Shown: positions 1-8,725, counted from the first letter of the stretch. The stretch: DNA of 64,000 bases from Streptomyces sp. JH34 (GCF_029428875.1 NZ_JAJSOO010000001.1:4278001-4342000); one strand, 5' to 3'. Notes: generated by a model from the sequence alone, not told the origin. Translations and numbers: made by a program.

Positions 1-14
1 GCCACCCGAGAGGT

Positions 15-884
15 GTGCGCGTGGACGGGAACGGCCATCCGGTGCTTTCGCCGTACGCGCGCGCGGCCGCGGAGATCGCGGATCCTCCTCCGGGTTTCGG
101 TATCGACGAGTTGCGGCTGACGGACTACGTGTCGGCGAACGCGGCGCTGGCGGCGAGTGGTCATGAGCTGTGGGACACGATCCCCGCGGTGGCGACCCCG
201 CACGGCTGGACGTGGCATCACGTGGCGGGTGGCCGGCGGATGGAGCTGGTGCCCGTCGAGGTGAAGGCGCTGCTGCGTCATCACGGTGGGCTGGCGACGA
301 CCGCGGTGGATCAGGACCGCCGGGGCACGCGGCCGCTGCAGGAGACCCGGCCGGCTCATTTCCGGTTGCCGAAGGCTGCGGTGGCGGTGGGTGAGCAGCA
401 GATCCTGGGGGTCGAGGAGGATCTGGGGTATCGGCTTCCGGGTGCGTACCGGTCGTTCCTGAAGGCTGCCGGTGGTTCGGCTCCGGTGGGTGCTGCGCTG
501 GACGCGGAGCTGGGTCTGCTGGTGGACCAGCCGTTCTTCACGGTGCGTGAGGAAGCGGCGATGAATGACCTGGTGTACGTCAACAAGTGTCTGCGGGACC
601 ATTTCACGAAGGACTTCCTGGGCGTGGGTTTCGTCCAGGGCGGCATCGTCGCGGTGAAGGTGCGCGGCGAGGGTCTGGGGTCGGTGTGGTTCTGTGCGTA
701 CGACGACGCGCGGGACCAGGACGGCTGGGGTGTGCAGGAGCGGGTGGACCGGCTGCTGCTGCCGTGCGGTGAGGACTTCGACGCGTTCCTCCAGCGTCTC
801 GCGGGTAATCCGCCGGAGCTGGAGACGGTGGCGAACCTGATGGTGGACGGTGGCTTCGCGCGTGCCGTCCCGGTGGAGGGGTGA
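15..884 (+). CDS. SMI1/KNR4 (SUKH) family protein
   Basis: A 289-residue cytosolic protein with a GTG start preceded by GAGAGG. The second half contains a SUKH-type signature: an acidic helix run (GVEEDLGYRLPGAYRSFL) followed by AAGGSAP, as in SMI1/KNR4 proteins, which mostly act as immunity or binding modules in polymorphic-toxin systems. The first 120 residues are less recognisable. No signal peptide or membrane segment is seen. Its stop overlaps the start of the next gene by 4 bases (GTGA), so the two are translationally coupled and probably work together. Gly and Arg codons ending in T are unusually frequent here compared with genes further right. The start lies only 14 bases from the window edge, so upstream operon partners may be missing. 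The SUKH assignment is fairly secure; the binding partner is unknown. Confidence 0.7.
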   Translation: MRVDGNGHPVLSPYARAAAEIADPPPGFGIDELRLTDYVSANAALAASGHELWDTIPAVATPHGWTWHHVAGGRRMELVPVEVKALLRHHGGLATTAVDQDRRGTRPLQETRPAHFRLPKAAVAVGEQQILGVEEDLGYRLPGAYRSFLKAAGGSAPVGAALDAELGLLVDQPFFTVREEAAMNDLVYVNKCLRDHFTKDFLGVGFVQGGIVAVKVRGEGLGSVWFCAYDDARDQDGWGVQERVDRLLLPCGEDFDAFLQRLAGNPPELETVANLMVDGGFARAVPVEG

Positions 885-3415
885 GCGCGGTGGTGACGTT
901 CGCGCAGGCGCAGGAGCGGGCGGATGAGTGGGTCAACGGTGACGTGCCCGCGTATCAGCACCGTGAGGTCCGGGTCCGTGAGTTCGAGCTGGGTTTCGTG
1001 GTGTGGGCCGAGGACCGTGCGGAGGGCCCTGTTTCGGACGGGGGCCGTCAGCGGCTGGTGATCGCCCGGGACAGTGGTGAGGCCACGTTGTGGCCCGGGC
1101 TGCCGGTGGGTGAGGTGATACGGCGTTACGAGGAGGATTACGGGGCGTCGGGGGATGTGCAGCCGGCTCCGGAGGCGCCGCAGCGTATCGATCTGAATCA
1201 GACGTCGTTCCTGTTGACTCCGCCGGAGTGGCTGCAGGAGGCGGCGGACAAGCTGGGCATTCCGGACCGGCGTGCGGGGGCGGACGCGGAGGGGCCTTCC
1301 GCTCCGGGGCCTGTCGCTGATTCCGGTCCCGCGTCTTCCGCTCCGTCCGTTCCCGCGCCCGCGCGGGACGGTTCGGGTGCGCTGTGGCCGGCTGCGGGTG
1401 AGCAGGTGGAGCACGAGCCGACGGCGAACGACGGGGTGCCGGCCGGGGCTACGCCGTGGGCGGGTACGGACACGAACGGGGGTTCGGACGACGGTGCGGT
1501 GCCGCTGCCCGCCACGGTGTTCGCGCCGCCGCTGTCCGGGTCGGACGACGACGGCGCCCCGCCGCCGGTGGTCCCGGCGGAGGCGCCCACGGCACTGATG
1601 TCGGGTGGCAGTCAGCTGCCGCCGACGGCGGTCGTTCCCGGGCTGGATCCGCAGGCGCCGCCGCCGGGGTCCGCGGTTCCCGCTCCTCCCGGCGTCCCGG
1701 CTCCTCCCGGTTCCCCGGTTCCCGGCGCCCCTGGTGCCGGTGCGAGGGACATCGCGGACGCGGCGACGAGCAAGGCGACGGTGCAGCCGCGTGGTGCGCG
1801 GGGGACGGGTTCGACGACCCCGCCGCCGCCCGGTGCGCCTGGTACTCCCGGGGTGCGTCCCGGGGCGACTCCGCCGCCTTCGGGGCCGGGTGCGCCCGGC
1901 GCGCCGGCGGGTGGTTACGTGCCGACGCAGCTCGTCTCGCAGCTCGGTCCTCCGGGCGCGCAGCCCTCGGGTGCGCCGCAGCCGCCCGCGCCTCCTGGTC
2001 CTCCCGGGCCGCCCGGTGCGACGCCGCCTCCGGGGGGCGGGATGCATCATGCCGCGACGATGTTCGCGGACGCGAGTATCGGCGGGCCGAACGCACCGCG
2101 TCCGCCGGGGCCGCCCGGTCCGCCTGCTCCTCCCGGGCCTCCCGGTGCTCCGGGTGCCGCGGGTGTGGCGCCGCCGCCTCCGGGGTCCACGCCTCCTCCG
2201 GGGCCGCCTGCTCCGCCCGGACCTCCCGGGCCTCCTGGACCTCCTGGGCCTCCTGGGCCTCCTCCGGGTGCGACGCCGCCTCCGGGTGGCGGGGTGCACC
2301 ATGCCGCGACGATGCTGGCGGGTCCGGGCCAGGTCGGTCCGGGGGCGCCGCAGCCTCCCGGTCCTCCCGGGGCGCCGGGGGGGCAGGGTCCGCACACTCC
2401 GCCGCCTCCGGGCGCGTACGGCTATCCGCAGCGGCCGGCGGGGCAGCCGACGGTCGGTCCGGGGTATCAGGCCGTGCTGCGTTTCCGCGCGGCCGACGGC
2501 AGTGAGCAGCAGCTGATCCGGCGTTCGGCGCCGGGTACTCCGCATCCGGAGTGGCAGATGCTGCATGAGCTGCGGGCGATGGGTGTGCCGCCGCAGCAGG
2601 TCATCGAGCTGCACACGGAACTGGAGTCGTGTGAGCTGCCCGGTGGTTACTGTGCGCGGATGATCAGGGAGACCTGGCCGCAGGTCCGGATCACGAGTGT
2701 GGCGCCGTACGGTACGGATCATGCGAGCCGGCAGCAGGGGATGCAGCATCTGCTGACGCATCAGGGTGAGTTGCACCAGGTGGCGGACGGTCCGGCGCGG
2801 CCTGCCCCGGTGCGGGCTCCGTTGCCGCAGATGCCGCCTGCCGGTGCGGTGCCTCCGGAGGCGCTGGCGGAGGAGCTGCACGGGGCGTTCGGTCCGGGTG
2901 TGCTGCGTTTCGATCAGCGTGCGGTGTCCCGGCAGGGTGTGCCGGAGGTGGTGGCGCGGACGCTGATGTGGGCGGGGCTGCCCGCCGATTTCGGGCCGTT
3001 CTTCTGGGCGCAGCCGGGTCATCCGGTGGTGCCGACGCTGGCGGAGCTGGCGGCGCAGCGGCAGGTGCAGCCGGCGTCGGACGCGGGTTCGTACCTGGTG
3101 ATGGGTTCGGACTTCGGCCGGGCGATCTGTGTGCAGTACGGGACGGCGAACATCGTGGCCGTTCCGGTGGAGGCGGGCCCGGGTGGTCAGCCGGTGCCGC
3201 CGCAGTTCGTGAACACGGGGCTGCCGGAGTTCGTGCGGTCGATGGCGTTGCTGGGCCGGATGTGGCGGCTGCGGTTCGGGCTGAATCCGGAGCAGGCGGG
3301 CCGTTGGACGGTCGATTTCCAGGCGCAGCTGGTGGCGATCGATCCGGCGGCGCTGGCGTCTCCGGATGGCTGGTGGTCGGTGCTGCTGGAGCAGATGTGG
3401 GACGGGCTGCTGTGA
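881..3415 (+). CDS. Imm35-like / PPG-linker / deaminase-like / SUKH-4-like fusion protein
   Basis: An 844-residue multidomain protein. Residues 1-90 resemble an Imm35/YrhB-type domain (AREL-like start, VREFELGFVVWAE). Residues about 150-525 are low-complexity Pro/Gly/Ala with collagen-like PPG triplets and two copies of a GGG(M/V)HHAATM motif. Residues about 529-650 resemble the nucleic acid/nucleotide deaminase domains of Streptomyces: H578-x-E580 followed by C584 and C591, the expected zinc and proton-shuttle residues, though with a C-x6-C spacing. Residues about 657-844 resemble a SUKH-4 immunity domain (LMWAGLPADFGPF, LGRMWRLRFGL). No signal peptide or transmembrane segment. It is coupled to the upstream SUKH gene by a 4-base overlap. 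Putting toxin-like and immunity-like modules in one chain suggests a regulatory or defence role rather than a secreted toxin, but this is inference. Confidence 0.6.
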   Translation: MSAVVTFAQAQERADEWVNGDVPAYQHREVRVREFELGFVVWAEDRAEGPVSDGGRQRLVIARDSGEATLWPGLPVGEVIRRYEEDYGASGDVQPAPEAPQRIDLNQTSFLLTPPEWLQEAADKLGIPDRRAGADAEGPSAPGPVADSGPASSAPSVPAPARDGSGALWPAAGEQVEHEPTANDGVPAGATPWAGTDTNGGSDDGAVPLPATVFAPPLSGSDDDGAPPPVVPAEAPTALMSGGSQLPPTAVVPGLDPQAPPPGSAVPAPPGVPAPPGSPVPGAPGAGARDIADAATSKATVQPRGARGTGSTTPPPPGAPGTPGVRPGATPPPSGPGAPGAPAGGYVPTQLVSQLGPPGAQPSGAPQPPAPPGPPGPPGATPPPGGGMHHAATMFADASIGGPNAPRPPGPPGPPAPPGPPGAPGAAGVAPPPPGSTPPPGPPAPPGPPGPPGPPGPPGPPPGATPPPGGGVHHAATMLAGPGQVGPGAPQPPGPPGAPGGQGPHTPPPPGAYGYPQRPAGQPTVGPGYQAVLRFRAADGSEQQLIRRSAPGTPHPEWQMLHELRAMGVPPQQVIELHTELESCELPGGYCARMIRETWPQVRITSVAPYGTDHASRQQGMQHLLTHQGELHQVADGPARPAPVRAPLPQMPPAGAVPPEALAEELHGAFGPGVLRFDQRAVSRQGVPEVVARTLMWAGLPADFGPFFWAQPGHPVVPTLAELAAQRQVQPASDAGSYLVMGSDFGRAICVQYGTANIVAVPVEAGPGGQPVPPQFVNTGLPEFVRSMALLGRMWRLRFGLNPEQAGRWTVDFQAQLVAIDPAALASPDGWWSVLLEQMWDGLL

Positions 3416-3450
3416 TGCGGTCCGGTCCCGTCTGATCCGTGGTGTGCGAG

Positions 3451-3485
3451 AGGCGCTCGTCCCTTGGTGGGGGCGGGCGCCTTTT
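3451..3485 (+). terminator. Rho-independent-type terminator
   Basis: A GC-rich inverted repeat (GGCGCTCGTCCC against GGGGGCGGGCGCC, with G-U pairs) is followed directly by CTTTT, 36 bases after the stop of the fusion gene. It separates the SUKH/deaminase pair from the coiled-coil gene. Confidence 0.7.
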
Positions 3486-3620
3486 GTGCGCGGTCCTGTG
3501 ATGCGGGTCGCTTCCGTCCTGAATGCGGCTGATCGATTCAGACTTCCGGGCCAATTACCGCATCCTTGACGTATTGCTTCATGGTCGGGGAGTCGGAGAG
3601 CGGGAAAGAGGGCTTCAGGG

Positions 3621-4517
3621 ATGAGTGGTGGACCGGTGTCCGCGTACGGGTTCGTGGGTGTGCGGGGGCGTGGTTACCGCCCTGAGCAGGTGGACCGGGT
3701 GGTGGCCTCGCTGTCGGCGGAGCGGGACGGGGCCCTGGAGCGGATCGCGCGGCTGACCGGGCTGGCGGAGGAGCTGGCGGCGGAGTCGGCGCGGCTGGGT
3801 GAGGTGGTGGCTTCGCTGCCGCCGCAGACGTATCAGTCGCTGGGTGAGCGGGCGCAGCAGATCCTGGCTCTGGCGGAGGCCGAGGCGGAGGCGGCGCGGA
3901 GTGCGGCGCTGGAGGACGCGCAGGAGCTGGGTGACGCGGCGGACGTGGCGGGCCGGGAGGTCCGTGAGGCGGCGCGTGAGTTGGCGGGGGCCGTGCGGGA
4001 CGCGGCGGACGTCCGGGCGGAGGAGGCGCTGGCGGCGGCCCGGGACGCGGCCGCGGCGTCGGTGGAGGACGCGCGCCGGGAGGCGGGTGAGGTGCGTGGT
4101 GTCGCGGATGCGGAGATGGCGGAGACGCGTCGCCGTACGGCGAGTGTGCTGGCGCATCAGGAGCAGGAGCATGCCGAGCGTGGCAAGGCGGCTGATGCGG
4201 AGATCGCCGCGGCGGACGCGGCGATGGTGGAGCGTGAGAGGGAACTGACGGACCGCGGGGAGGCGTTGCTCGCGCGGGCGCGGCGCGAGCTCGCCGATGC
4301 GGAGGAGGCGGCCCGGCACGGTCAGGAGGACGCGGAGGCGCGTGCGGCGGAGCTGGTGTCGGGGGCCAGGACGGCGGAGGAGCGCGTGGTGCGGGAGACG
4401 GAGCGGGTCCTGCGGGAGCACGAGGAGGGCCGCGAGGAGGTGCAGGCGCACATGGCGCACGTGCGCAGTTCGCTGGCGGCGCTGACGGGACGGGTGACCA
4501 CGGGCCCGGCGGAGTAG
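3621..4517 (+). CDS. DivIVA/Scy-like coiled-coil protein (often annotated cellulose-binding protein)
   Basis: A 298-residue protein that is almost entirely charged alpha-helix. The N-terminus (YGFVGVRGRGYRPEQVDRVV) resembles the membrane-binding start of DivIVA-type proteins. From about residue 35 to 285 it is a long Ala/Glu/Arg-rich coiled coil. This form matches Streptomyces proteins labelled cellulose-binding that are related to the cytoskeletal Scy/FilP/DivIVA group. The ATG is preceded by CAGGG. No transmembrane segment or signal peptide. A structural or polar-growth role is family-level inference. It stands alone, after a terminator and facing the convergent STAS gene. Confidence 0.65.
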   Translation: MSGGPVSAYGFVGVRGRGYRPEQVDRVVASLSAERDGALERIARLTGLAEELAAESARLGEVVASLPPQTYQSLGERAQQILALAEAEAEAARSAALEDAQELGDAADVAGREVREAARELAGAVRDAADVRAEEALAAARDAAAASVEDARREAGEVRGVADAEMAETRRRTASVLAHQEQEHAERGKAADAEIAAADAAMVERERELTDRGEALLARARRELADAEEAARHGQEDAEARAAELVSGARTAEERVVRETERVLREHEEGREEVQAHMAHVRSSLAALTGRVTTGPAE

Positions 4518-4555
4518 CCCGTCAGCCGCGCGTCCGCTCCGGGGCCCCGTCCGGG

Positions 4556-4906
4556 TCAGCCGTCGGCGGCCCGGTCGGTCCGGGTGTCCGGGCCGGGTGC
4601 GAGGGAGAACACCTGGTCGAGCCCGGTGACGCGGAGTACGCGCAGGACGGGTCCGGGTACGGCGAGCAGCGTGATGTCGGCCTGGTGCGCGGTGGCGTGG
4701 TTGCGGGCGACGATGAAGGCGGTGATGCCGCTGGAGTCGCAGAAGCTGAGGTGTGCGAGGTCGAGTACGAGTCGTTGGCCGGGTTCGAGGGCGAGGCTCG
4801 TCACGAGGCGGCGGAGTTCGGGGGCGGAGCCGTAGTCGAGTTCTCCCGCGATGCGCAGCAGGGGTCCGGTCTCTGTGTGCTGGACGGTCGTCGTCAGTGG
4901 GTTCAT
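4556..4906 (-). CDS. STAS-domain anti-sigma factor antagonist (RsbV-like)
   Basis: A 116-residue single STAS domain. The phosphorylation loop reads SFCDSSGITAF, with the conserved serine used for phosphorylation by anti-sigma kinases; family members bind and sequester an RsbW-type kinase when unphosphorylated. Its ATG overlaps the stop of the PP2C phosphatase gene (ATGA), so it is translationally coupled to the enzyme that would dephosphorylate it. It is the last gene of the rsbQ-rsbP-STAS cassette. No anti-sigma kinase or sigma factor gene lies nearby, so the downstream target is encoded elsewhere. Confidence 0.88.
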   Translation of the reverse strand: MNPLTTTVQHTETGPLLRIAGELDYGSAPELRRLVTSLALEPGQRLVLDLAHLSFCDSSGITAFIVARNHATAHQADITLLAVPGPVLRVLRVTGLDQVFSLAPGPDTRTDRAADG

Positions 4907-6159
4907 GAGGTGCCACTCGCAGGGATGGGATCGGTCGCGGGTATGCCGAGGGCGAGGAGGGCGGTGTCGTCGTCCAGTCCGTCGCCGAAGCTGTTGAGCA
5001 GGCCGGTCACCGCCTTGACGACCTCGCGGGGTCCGGTGCCGGTGAGGTGTGCCACGAAGTCACGCAGGGCGTCGTCGCCGAAGAGTTCGCGCTCCTCGCC
5101 GGTCCGGGCCTCGGTGAGCCCGTCCGTGTAGAGGAGGAGGGTGTCCCCTGCTTCCAGCACGGTCCTGGCGGAGGTGAAGGGGGCTGACGGCATGATGCCG
5201 ATGAGGAGTCCGCCGGGGGTGGGGAGGTACTCCGCGTCGCCGTCCCGGCGCAGGACGAGTGCCGGGGGGTGGCCGCCGGAGGCGAGTTCGACGGTGACGG
5301 TGTCTCCGTCGGGTTCGAGGACGCCGAAGACGGCGGTGCAGTAGCGGGGGTCGCCTGTGGTGTACCGCTCGTGCAGGACGGTGTTGAGGGTGGTGAGCGC
5401 TGCCACGGGGTCCGGGTCGTGGAGGGCCGCGGCCCGCAGGGTGTAGCGGGTCAGCGAGGTCACTGCGGCGGCCTGGGGGCCTTTGCCGCAGACGTCGCCG
5501 AGGAAGAAGGCCCAGCGTTTGCCGTCCAGGGGGAAGAGGTCGTAGAAGTCTCCGCCCAGACGGTCGGGTGAGGCGGTGTGGTAGTGCGAGGCGGCTTCCA
5601 TGCCCGGTACGTGGGGGAGTTGCGCGGGCAGCAGGCTGCTCTGCAGCACCGCGAGGGCTTCCTGCAGCCGTTCGCGGTCCTCCTCGGCCCGTCGGCGGGC
5701 CTCTTCGGCGACCTGGCGTTCGCGGAGCAGTTCCTGCTCGTAGGCGCGACGCTCGCCGGCGTCGAACACCGTCGTGCGGATCAGGAGGGGGCGGCCGTCG
5801 TGGCCGGTCTTCGTCAGGGAGCTGATGAGCACGGGGAGCCGGCCGCCGTCGGCCTGCCGGATGTCCAGGGCGATGCCGTTGACGCTTCCCTGCATGCGCA
5901 GGAGGGGTGCGAAGTGGGTGTCGTGGTAGATCCTGCCGCCGACGGTCAGGAGGTCGGTGAAGCGCATGCGGCCCACGACCTCGTCGCGGGACCGGCCGAG
6001 CCAGGTGAGCAGCGTGGTGTTGATCTTCGCGACGGTCCCGTCCATGAGGGTGGACAGGTAGCCGCAGGGGGCGGACTCGTAGAGTTCCTCCGCGCTGTCC
6101 TCCAGCAGGGAGGTGAAGGCGGTGGTCTCCTCGCCCTCCGGCCCGGTGCGGCACGTCAC
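4903..6159 (-). CDS. rsbP: PAS-PP2C serine phosphatase, RsbP-like
   Basis: A 418-residue protein with the same layout as Bacillus RsbP (about 403 aa): N-terminal PAS-like domain (about 25-140, starting near APCGYLSTLMDGTV), a coiled coil (about 140-180, rich in Glu/Arg), and a SpoIIE/PP2C domain (about 190-405). The metal-binding aspartates are visible in GGDFYDLF, GDVCGKG and YTDGLTE. It should dephosphorylate the STAS protein encoded immediately downstream. The GTG start at 6159 is chosen because it overlaps the stop of the RsbQ-like gene by four bases (GTGA) and gives the RsbP-like length; an upstream extension in the same frame would run through that gene. Confidence 0.85.
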   Translation of the reverse strand: MTCRTGPEGEETTAFTSLLEDSAEELYESAPCGYLSTLMDGTVAKINTTLLTWLGRSRDEVVGRMRFTDLLTVGGRIYHDTHFAPLLRMQGSVNGIALDIRQADGGRLPVLISSLTKTGHDGRPLLIRTTVFDAGERRAYEQELLRERQVAEEARRRAEEDRERLQEALAVLQSSLLPAQLPHVPGMEAASHYHTASPDRLGGDFYDLFPLDGKRWAFFLGDVCGKGPQAAAVTSLTRYTLRAAALHDPDPVAALTTLNTVLHERYTTGDPRYCTAVFGVLEPDGDTVTVELASGGHPPALVLRRDGDAEYLPTPGGLLIGIMPSAPFTSARTVLEAGDTLLLYTDGLTEARTGEERELFGDDALRDFVAHLTGTGPREVVKAVTGLLNSFGDGLDDDTALLALGIPATDPIPASGTS

Positions 6160-6959
6160 GACCGGTTCCTCACGAAGTCGGTGATGGCGGCCACGGTCGC
6201 CTCGGGGGCGCTGAGCTGGGGGCAGTGGCCGGTCGCGTCCAGGGTGACGAGCCGGCTGCCCGGGATCGCGGCGTGGACGTACGCGCCCACTTCCCGGGGG
6301 GCGATGACGTCCTGCGAGCATTCCAGGACCAGCGTGGGGACGCTCACCGTCTTCAGGTGGTCGCGGCTGTCGGACAGGAAGGTGGTCCTGGCGAAGACGC
6401 GGGCGATGGCGGGGTCGGTGGCGCAGAAGCTGTTGGTCAGTTCCTCGCCGAGTTCCGGGCGGTCCGGGTTGCCCATGATGACGGGCGCCATGGCGGCTGA
6501 CCAGCCGAGGTAGTTGGACTCGAGGGATGCCAGAAGTTCGTCGATGTCCTCGGCGCTGAAGCCGCCGCGGTAGCCCGGGGTGTCGATGTAGCGGGGGGAC
6601 GGGCCGACCATGATCAGCGAGTCGAAGCGGTCGGGTGCCGCCGCTGCCGCCAGGACGCCGGCCATGGCGCTGACCGAGTGCCCGACGAAGCGGACGTCGC
6701 GCAGGTCCAGCGCCTCGCAGACCTCCACCACGTCGCGGGCGTAGCCGTCCAGTGTGGAGTAGCGGGTCTCGCTCCACGCCGTGAGGTCGGAGTTGCCCGA
6801 TCCCACGTAGTCGAACCGGACGACGCGGTGATCCCGGGCCAGTGCCGGTTCCACCAGTCGCCACATGTTCTGGTCACAGCCGAATCCGTGCGCCAGGAGG
6901 AGGACCGGTGCGCCGTGGGGGCCCGTCACCGTGACGTTGTTCCTGCTGACTATGTCCAT
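6156..6959 (-). CDS. rsbQ: Alpha/beta hydrolase, RsbQ-like
   Basis: A 267-residue alpha/beta hydrolase closely resembling RsbQ, the hydrolase required for RsbP activity in energy-stress signalling. Shared segments include AHGFGCDQ near residue 23, FDYVGSGNSDL near 49 and MVGPSPRYI near 117. The catalytic triad is S95 (in GHSVS), D217 (in SQDVIAP) and H245 (in TGHCP), nearly the spacing of Bacillus RsbQ. It is the first gene of a three-gene cassette: the phosphatase start overlaps its stop. ATG at 6959 was chosen because it gives the family N-terminus (MDIVSRNNV); the longer frame upstream lies inside the MFS gene. In Bacillus the protein is thought to supply or process a small hydrophobic ligand for the RsbP PAS domain. 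Confidence 0.88.
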   Translation of the reverse strand: MDIVSRNNVTVTGPHGAPVLLLAHGFGCDQNMWRLVEPALARDHRVVRFDYVGSGNSDLTAWSETRYSTLDGYARDVVEVCEALDLRDVRFVGHSVSAMAGVLAAAAAPDRFDSLIMVGPSPRYIDTPGYRGGFSAEDIDELLASLESNYLGWSAAMAPVIMGNPDRPELGEELTNSFCATDPAIARVFARTTFLSDSRDHLKTVSVPTLVLECSQDVIAPREVGAYVHAAIPGSRLVTLDATGHCPQLSAPEATVAAITDFVRNRS

Positions 6960-7108
6960 GGAGGCATCCTCGCATTTCGTGGCGTCCCTCGATTTCCGTG
7001 TCCGTGTCGGCCGGCGGGCTCCCGCCGGGTCGGCGGCCGCGTCCGGCGGCAAGTGACCGCGAGGATCCGGGGTTCGACGGTGTGGTACCGGCGGTGCACT
7101 CGTCCTGC

Positions 7109-8725
7109 CTAGTCCTTGGGTGACACGGGGGCGCTCTCGTGCTCCTTCAGGACCGGGAAGCGGCGCGGGGCGAGCGTGAGGAGCACCAGCAGGGCGAGGG
7201 CGGCGGCGGCCGCGGCGCCGGTGAACACGTGGTCGACGGCCGTGTCGACGGCCCTGCGCAGGTGGTCCGTCGCGGCGGCGGAGAGCGCCGAGGGGTCCTC
7301 GAGGGCGTGCGAGACCGCGTCCAGGTCGCCGGGGAGTCCGGGGACGGGGGCGTCGGCCGGCCGGGAGGCGAGTACCCCGTTGGCGACGGCGCCGAAGAGC
7401 GCGGCGCCCAGGCTCTGGCCGACCTGGCGGCAGAAGAGGACGGAGGCGGTGGTCGTGCCCCGCTCGGTCCAGCCGACCGTCGACTGGACGCCGACGATCA
7501 GCGGGAGCTGGAAGAGGCCCAGCGTCGCGCCGAGCAGCAGCATGAGCAGGGCGGGCTGCCAGGCGGCGCCGGGGTAGGGCAGCAGCGGGAAGCAGAGCAG
7601 GACCAGCAGGGCCCCGGACATGCCGATGACGGCGGTGCTGCGGAAGCCGATGCGGTTGTAGACCCGGTCGGAGAGGGCGGCGGAGACGGGCCAGCTCAGG
7701 GTCATCACGGACAGCACGAACCCGGCCGCGATCGGGCCGAGTCCGAGGACGGACTGGGCGTAGGTCGGCAGGAACACGGTCGGCGCGACCATGAGCAGCC
7801 CCATCGCGCCGAGGGCGAGGTTGACCGAGGCGATGGTGCGGCGCTGCCAGACCCAGCCGGGGATCACGGGTTCGGCGGCTCGGCGCTCGATGGCGACGGT
7901 CAGGGCGGCCGTCGCGGCAGCGGCCCCCAGCAGTCCGAGCGAGGGGGCGGAGAGCCAGGGCCAGGCGACACCGCCCTGGACGAGGGCGGTCAGCAGGAGC
8001 GCGCCGGTCGCGAAGACGGCGAGGGCGCCCGCCCAGTCGACCCGGGGACGGGTGGCGGGGCGTGACCGTGCGGGTTCGTGGAGGTGACGGACCACCAGCC
8101 AGAGGGCCACGGCGCCGACCGGCAGGTTGATCAGGAAGATCCAGCGCCAGTCGGCGTACGCGGCGAGGAGCCCGCCCACCGCGGGTCCGGCCACGGCCGA
8201 GGTCGCCCACACGGTGGACAGCTTCGCCTGGATCTTCGGCCGCTCCTTGAGCGGGTACAGATCGGCGGCGATGGTCTGGACCGTGCCCTGGAGGGCGCCG
8301 CCGCCGAGGCCCTGTACGACGCGGAAGGCGATGAGCGCCGCCATGTTCCACGCGGCCGCGCAGAGCAGGGAGCCGGCCAGGAAGAGGATGATCCCGGCGA
8401 TCAGGACGGGTTTGCGGCCGAAGGTGTCGGAGAGCTTCCCGTACACCGGCAGGGTGACGGTCACGGCGAGCAGGTAGCCGGAGAACAGCCAGGAGAAGAC
8501 GGAGAATCCGCCGAGGTCGCCGACGATCTGCGGGACGGCGGTCGCGACGATGGTGCCGTCGATGGCGGCGAGGCCCATGCCGAGCATGAGTGCCGCGGCG
8601 ACCGGGCGGCGGCTGCGGGCCGTGTCCGGTGTCCCGTCCGGGGCGGCCGCGCCGTGCACCGCTCCCGGGCTGTCCGTGTCGCCGATGCCGTCCGTGCCGC
8701 CCACAGGGGTTCCTTCCCTATGCAT
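7109..8725 (-). CDS. MFS drug efflux transporter (DHA2 / 14-TM type)
   Basis: A 538-residue membrane protein with about 14 hydrophobic segments. Early segments carry the motif-A-like loop GKLSDTFGRKPVL and the AAIDGTIVATAVPQI segment typical of EmrB/QacA-type proton antiporters. The ATG at 8725 is preceded by AGGAA. The gene is transcribed away from the ABC transporter at 9064 and shares its 338-base upstream region. Its 3' end is 149 bases from the rsbQ-like gene, so co-transcription into that cassette is possible. Substrate cannot be told from sequence. Confidence 0.88.
   Translation of the reverse strand: MHREGTPVGGTDGIGDTDSPGAVHGAAAPDGTPDTARSRRPVAAALMLGMGLAAIDGTIVATAVPQIVGDLGGFSVFSWLFSGYLLAVTVTLPVYGKLSDTFGRKPVLIAGIILFLAGSLLCAAAWNMAALIAFRVVQGLGGGALQGTVQTIAADLYPLKERPKIQAKLSTVWATSAVAGPAVGGLLAAYADWRWIFLINLPVGAVALWLVVRHLHEPARSRPATRPRVDWAGALAVFATGALLLTALVQGGVAWPWLSAPSLGLLGAAAATAALTVAIERRAAEPVIPGWVWQRRTIASVNLALGAMGLLMVAPTVFLPTYAQSVLGLGPIAAGFVLSVMTLSWPVSAALSDRVYNRIGFRSTAVIGMSGALLVLLCFPLLPYPGAAWQPALLMLLLGATLGLFQLPLIVGVQSTVGWTERGTTTASVLFCRQVGQSLGAALFGAVANGVLASRPADAPVPGLPGDLDAVSHALEDPSALSAAATDHLRRAVDTAVDHVFTGAAAAAALALLVLLTLAPRRFPVLKEHESAPVSPKD

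Noticed and set aside
1640..2450. Regular repeats in the fusion gene considered as a CRISPR or minisatellite
   Set aside because: They are degenerate PPG codon repeats without spacers; the reading frame explains them.
356..3022. An 888-codon minus-strand open frame opposite the fusion gene
   Set aside because: It is Arg-rich, has no motifs and mirrors the PPG repeats; the plus-strand frame has the coding bias and domains.
4903..6864. The phosphatase read as a 653-residue fusion with upstream sequence
   Set aside because: The extra part lies in a shadow frame of the RsbQ-like gene; a GTG at 6159 overlapping its stop is the natural start.
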